Shown: positions 6,487-8,959 of the stretch, in pieces
Position numbering within the stretch: position 1 is the stretch's first letter
Layout: each line of letters opens with the position of its first letter
Assembly (NCBI GenBank): GCA_002306005.1
Contig: DBRO01000073.1
Span: 8,446 to 17,404, forward strand
DNA length: 8,959 nucleotides
From: Ruminococcus sp. UBA1366
GTDB lineage: Bacteria; Bacillota; Clostridia; Oscillospirales; Ruminococcaceae
Reading direction: 5' to 3'
Notes under the pieces: model-generated
What the model was told of the DNA's origin: nothing
Database searches by the model: none
The model's input: only the letters and a program-made list of their open reading frames with translations
Program-made: the position numbers and the translations under genes

Positions 6487-6855
6487 TTGCTGTTTGATTC
6501 GATTGATTTTAAGGCCATGCAGGCAGGATTGAACGCCTTGAATGAAAAGCAGCAGGTGATTTCGCAAAACCTTGCGAACCAGGACACACCCAACTATAAA
6601 GCAAAGGAACTGAATTTTGAGGATGTCCTGAACAAGAGCATTTCGGATAGCGACGGGGATACTAACTACGCGTTCCGAACCACCGTCACAGAATCGGAAG
6701 ATACTTACGTGAACGAGGACGGCAACAACGTGGATTCCGATAAGGAATCGCTGGAACTGTACAGTACCTATTTGCAGTCCGCGGCGATTATTCAGAAAAT
6801 GAATACGTCGATTGCAACCTATCGATATGTAATTTCGCAATCGCAGTTTAAGTAA
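6487..6855 (+). CDS. flgB: Flagellar basal-body rod protein FlgB
   Basis: FlgB is a proximal rod subunit exported through the flagellar type III system and assembled on the MS ring with FliE. The protein has 122 residues, slightly shorter than the usual 130 or so. The N-terminal rod signature is clear: ALNEKQQVISQNLANQDTPNYKAKELNFEDVL (about residues 18-49), with the ANxxTPxYKA core. The C-terminal helix that packs in the rod (LYSTYLQSAAIIQKMNTSIATYRYVIS) is complete. The start is TTG, chosen because AAGGAGGG (6472-6479) lies 7 nt upstream and the N-terminus aligns with FlgB. It is the first gene of the flagellar operon. Confidence 0.95.
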   Translation: MLFDSIDFKAMQAGLNALNEKQQVISQNLANQDTPNYKAKELNFEDVLNKSISDSDGDTNYAFRTTVTESEDTYVNEDGNNVDSDKESLELYSTYLQSAAIIQKMNTSIATYRYVISQSQFK

Positions 6856-6900
6856 TTGCAATTTATAATAGTATGGCACAGAAAGGAACGGAAAAATCAA

Positions 6901-7329
6901 ATGGCATTTTTGAATTCTTTGAATATCACCGGTTCCGCACTGACCGCACAGCGGTTTAAAACCGACGTGATTTTACAAAATATCGCAAACCAAAACAATG
7001 TCGCTACTACGGAAGAGGATGTTTATAAAAGACAGCAGGTAGTCTTTCAGGAACGTCAGATGAGCTTTGATGAAACACTGCAGGAGGTTTCCGGCGGCGG
7101 TGTACGGGTATCGGAAGTCGTTCGCTCAGACGAGGATGTTACACCGGTGTATGATCCGGATAACCCGCTTGCCGATGAGGACGGCTATGTGTATAAAGCC
7201 AACGTGGATAATTCCGAGGAGCAGGTGGATCTGCTGGAAGCAACCCGTATTTATGAATCAAACCTCAGTGCATTGTCCATTACGAAAGCCATGGCGGCAA
7301 AAACACTGGAAATCGGCAAATCCCAGTAG
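6901..7329 (+). CDS. flgC: Flagellar basal-body rod protein FlgC
   Basis: FlgC is another proximal rod subunit, exported by the flagellar type III system. At 142 residues it is near the usual length. The N-terminus carries the rod helix, SLNITGSALTAQRFKTDVILQNIANQN, followed by the family's YKRQQVVF segment. The C-terminal helix (VDLLEATRIYESNLSALSITKAMAAKTLEIGK) is the conserved rod/hook C-terminal domain. In place of the usual PNVN the sequence before this helix reads KANVDNSEEQ. The start is ATG with AAAGGAACGG (6882-6891) upstream. It follows flgB by 45 bp. The stretch encoding DVYKRQ resembles a sequencing-adapter end, but the match is imperfect and the residues fit FlgC. Confidence 0.94.
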   Translation: MAFLNSLNITGSALTAQRFKTDVILQNIANQNNVATTEEDVYKRQQVVFQERQMSFDETLQEVSGGGVRVSEVVRSDEDVTPVYDPDNPLADEDGYVYKANVDNSEEQVDLLEATRIYESNLSALSITKAMAAKTLEIGKSQ

Positions 7330-7434
7330 CGCATGGATGGATTGTGAAGGATCACAGTTTTTCGCGCAAGGAAGTAAAAACTACGGCAGTCGGTGCGAAT
7401 AAAGCATCCCTACGCCGCGGAAATGGAGTTACAT

Positions 7435-7731
7435 ATGAATATCATACCGTTGGAATCGTTGAAACCGATCGCCTCAACCGATACGGTTTCTCATACCACA
7501 GAAAGTTCGCTGGATTCGTTTGCGAATTATTTGACCGAAGCGGTCAATAAGGTGCAGGATTTAGAATCCGCATCCAGCGAGAGCGCCTATCAGCTTGCAA
7601 CCGGACAAACAGACGATTTAACCGGTGTCATGCTGGATTCTGTCCGCGCCCAAACGGCAGTGGAACTTGCCACGCAGGTGACCACGAGGGCGGTAAATGC
7701 CTATAAAGAAATTATGCAGATGCAGATTTAA
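7435..7731 (+). CDS. fliE: Flagellar hook-basal body protein FliE
   Basis: FliE joins the MS ring to the rod and is needed for export of the other rod proteins. The protein has 98 residues, normal for the family. The conserved C-terminal half is clear: SFANYLTEAVNKVQDLE, then the helix VRAQTAVELATQVTTRAVNAYKEIMQMQI, ending as FliE proteins do. The start is ATG 7435, fixed by GGAG (7425-7428) 6 nt upstream; in-frame GTG 7393 and ATG 7423 lack a good ribosome binding site. The 105-bp gap after flgC is unusually long for this operon and contains no recognisable gene. A small CGGAC/GTCCG hairpin (7732-7745) follows the stop codon. Confidence 0.93.
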   Translation: MNIIPLESLKPIASTDTVSHTTESSLDSFANYLTEAVNKVQDLESASSESAYQLATGQTDDLTGVMLDSVRAQTAVELATQVTTRAVNAYKEIMQMQI

Positions 7732-7750
7732 CGGACTTATGTCCGGCAGC

Positions 7751-7816
7751 AAGGAAGGATCTGCAACATTGGCATGGATGCAATTTGGGTTAAGGCTGGT
7801 AGTGGTAGATGAATGA
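7751..7816 (+). other. Possible translational-coupling segment ahead of fliF
   Basis: A strong Shine-Dalgarno-like AAGGAAGGA (7751-7759) is followed by two tiny frames that run into fliF. TTG 7769 opens a 15-codon frame ending at TGA 7814-7816, overlapping fliF by 8 nt. ATG 7774 opens a 12-codon frame whose TGA (7810-7812) overlaps the fliF ATG as ATGA. fliF itself has only a poor ribosome binding site. Either tiny frame could deliver ribosomes to fliF by coupling; neither encodes a recognisable peptide, and translation is unproven. Confidence 0.3.
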
Positions 7817-8959
7817 AAAAATAAAGGGAATTCCGGCAAAGCTGAAATCATTGTGGGGCGGGCTGGGGAAAGCCGCAAAGCGCTTTTTGATTTTTGTGCT
7901 GATTGCCGCGGCTGCCGCAGTGGTTGTCACGGTGATTGTCCGGAACAATCAGGAAGATACCATATCCCTGTACGGCAGCGATTTGGAGCAGTCCGAGGCG
8001 GTGGAGATTTACGGAGAGCTCAAAGCAAAGGGATATGAAGCAAAGCTTTCCGGTAACGAGATTATTGTACCGGAAAGCCAATATGATGAAATGATTCTTG
8101 CGATGGCTGAGTTGGGTTACCCGCAAAGCACGCAGGCGTATTCGACGTATCTGGATAACATTGATTTCACACAGACTGATGACGACAAGGCAGAAATCAA
8201 AAAAGAAGCCTTGCAGAGCCGGTTGCAAACCACGTTGAAAATCATCGACAATATTCGTTCGGCAACGGTGAACCTCAGTATCCCACAGGATTCCGGTTAT
8301 GCATGGGAGACGGACGAGGGCAAACCGACCGCAAGCGTGACACTGAAGTTGAAGGATTCTTCGGCATTTACGGAGAAAAACGTGTCTGCGGTCAAGAATC
8401 TGGTTGCGTTTTCTGTGGAAGGCATGAGCGCGGATGATGTGACGATTATTGATGCGAATACCGGAAATGAGCTTAGTGACGGCGATGAGCAGGAAGACTA
8501 CGATGTGGACAGCCGTTCGAATTACGAACGCATTATTCAGGAAAAACTCGAGGCGGATGCGGAAAAAATTCTTGCCCCGATTTACGGAGATGCCAATGTC
8601 GTTGCGGTGGCGGCGGTAAAGGTGAACTTCGATAAAATTCAAAAAGAAATTAAGGAATATACGGATGGCGTTGCCGAAAACGAACATATTATCATTCAAA
8701 ATGGCGATACCGATTCCACCGCCGAGGGCGTAAGCGGCGAGGAGGATAATACCGATATTCCCAGCTATCAGAACGAAACCGATGAGGCAAATCAGGACGC
8801 GGATTATTATGAGCGCGAAACCGAAAATGCCATCGGCTATATTCTGACGCAGACCGAAAAAGCACAGGGCGTTTTGGAAGACGCAACGATTTCCGTTGTG
8901 GTAATGACGGAGGATGCGCTGACGGATGAACAGTCCGACAATATCCGCAGCTTAGTGAA
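7809..8959 (+). CDS. fliF: Flagellar M-ring protein FliF, N-terminal part (3' end outside window)
   Basis: FliF forms the MS ring in the membrane, the base on which the flagellum is built. The window holds 383 codons of a gene usually 500-560 codons long; the frame is open to the last base. A basic N-terminus precedes membrane segment 1 (about residues 26-44, Ala/Val-rich). The ring-building YscJ/FliF domain follows: SLYGSDLEQSEAVEIYGELK, IIVPESQYDEMILAMAELGYP (about 53-105), then IIDNIRSATVNLSIP and a second ring motif to about 215. The FliF_C region starts at YERIIQEKLEADAEKILAPIYGDANV. The second membrane segment and FliG-binding tail lie beyond the window. The extracytoplasmic part is rich in Asp and Glu. 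A stop codon (TAG 7806-7808) lies directly before the ATG, fixing the start. The ribosome binding site is weak. Confidence 0.94.
   Translation, partial: MNEKIKGIPAKLKSLWGGLGKAAKRFLIFVLIAAAAAVVVTVIVRNNQEDTISLYGSDLEQSEAVEIYGELKAKGYEAKLSGNEIIVPESQYDEMILAMAELGYPQSTQAYSTYLDNIDFTQTDDDKAEIKKEALQSRLQTTLKIIDNIRSATVNLSIPQDSGYAWETDEGKPTASVTLKLKDSSAFTEKNVSAVKNLVAFSVEGMSADDVTIIDANTGNELSDGDEQEDYDVDSRSNYERIIQEKLEADAEKILAPIYGDANVVAVAAVKVNFDKIQKEIKEYTDGVAENEHIIIQNGDTDSTAEGVSGEEDNTDIPSYQNETDEANQDADYYERETENAIGYILTQTEKAQGVLEDATISVVVMTEDALTDEQSDNIRSLV

Noticed and set aside
6374..6532. A 52-codon frame in the flgB leader whose start (FVYLQGCVTNCSYY) resembles a radical SAM Cys motif.
   Set aside because: The third Cys is missing, there is no ribosome binding site, it overlaps flgB, and its second half is just flgB in another frame. 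The likeness is most likely chance.
7018..7040. The stretch encoding DVYKRQ in flgC resembles the Nextera mosaic end, which produces the same peptide in contaminated assemblies.
   Set aside because: The DNA differs from the 19-base adapter end at three positions, two of them synonymous codon positions, and YKRQQVVF fits the normal FlgC segment at this place. The frame continues normally on both sides.
7848..8699. A 283-codon open frame on the minus strand.
   Set aside because: It is antisense to fliF, which has clear domain matches; the minus-strand product is His/Arg-rich and matches no family I know.

Overview
This window looks like the chromosome of a motile, Gram-positive, Clostridia-type bacterium, probably in or near Oscillospiraceae/Ruminococcaceae. 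The evidence is a fused SecDF translocase subunit, the Asp23 (YloU-like) plus FakA gene pair, strong AGGAGG-type ribosome binding sites, sigma-A promoters with 17-bp spacers, and a flagellar basal-body operon starting flgB-flgC-fliE-fliF. Codon use and base composition look even throughout. I saw no insertion sequence, phage gene, CRISPR array, tRNA or rRNA.

Layout: (1) 1-444, the 3' end of an aspartate ammonia-lyase gene (+). (2) 445-681, a strong extended -10 promoter and a leader of about 185 nt with a 9-bp hairpin, a short open frame, and a possible alternative pairing that would cover the next ribosome binding site. (3) 682-2720, an Asp23-family gene and fakA (fatty-acid kinase catalytic subunit), probably one operon (+). 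(4) 2742-2775, a bidirectional terminator between convergent genes. (5) 3488-2784, a flavodoxin-fold FMN reductase or iron-sulfur flavoprotein (-). (6) 5974-3617, secDF (-), with its own terminator, promoter and a leader of about 115 nt. (7) 5975-6486, a 512-bp divergent intergenic region holding the secDF and flgB promoters. (8) 6487 to the end, flgB, flgC, fliE and the first 383 codons of fliF, which runs off the window.

How the genes work together: FakA phosphorylates fatty acids delivered by a FakB/DegV partner (not in this window), and Asp23-family proteins are its usual genomic companions. SecDF uses ion flow across the membrane to help pull secreted proteins out of the Sec channel. FlgB and FlgC are proximal rod proteins, FliE links the rod to the MS ring, and FliF forms the MS ring, so this is the first assembly module of the flagellar basal body.

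I found no clear, previously undescribed system. All the main genes belong to known families. The features most worth a second look are non-coding: the asp23 leader, the secDF leader with a palindrome and overlapping short frames, and the fliE-fliF junction, where a short frame may couple translation into fliF.
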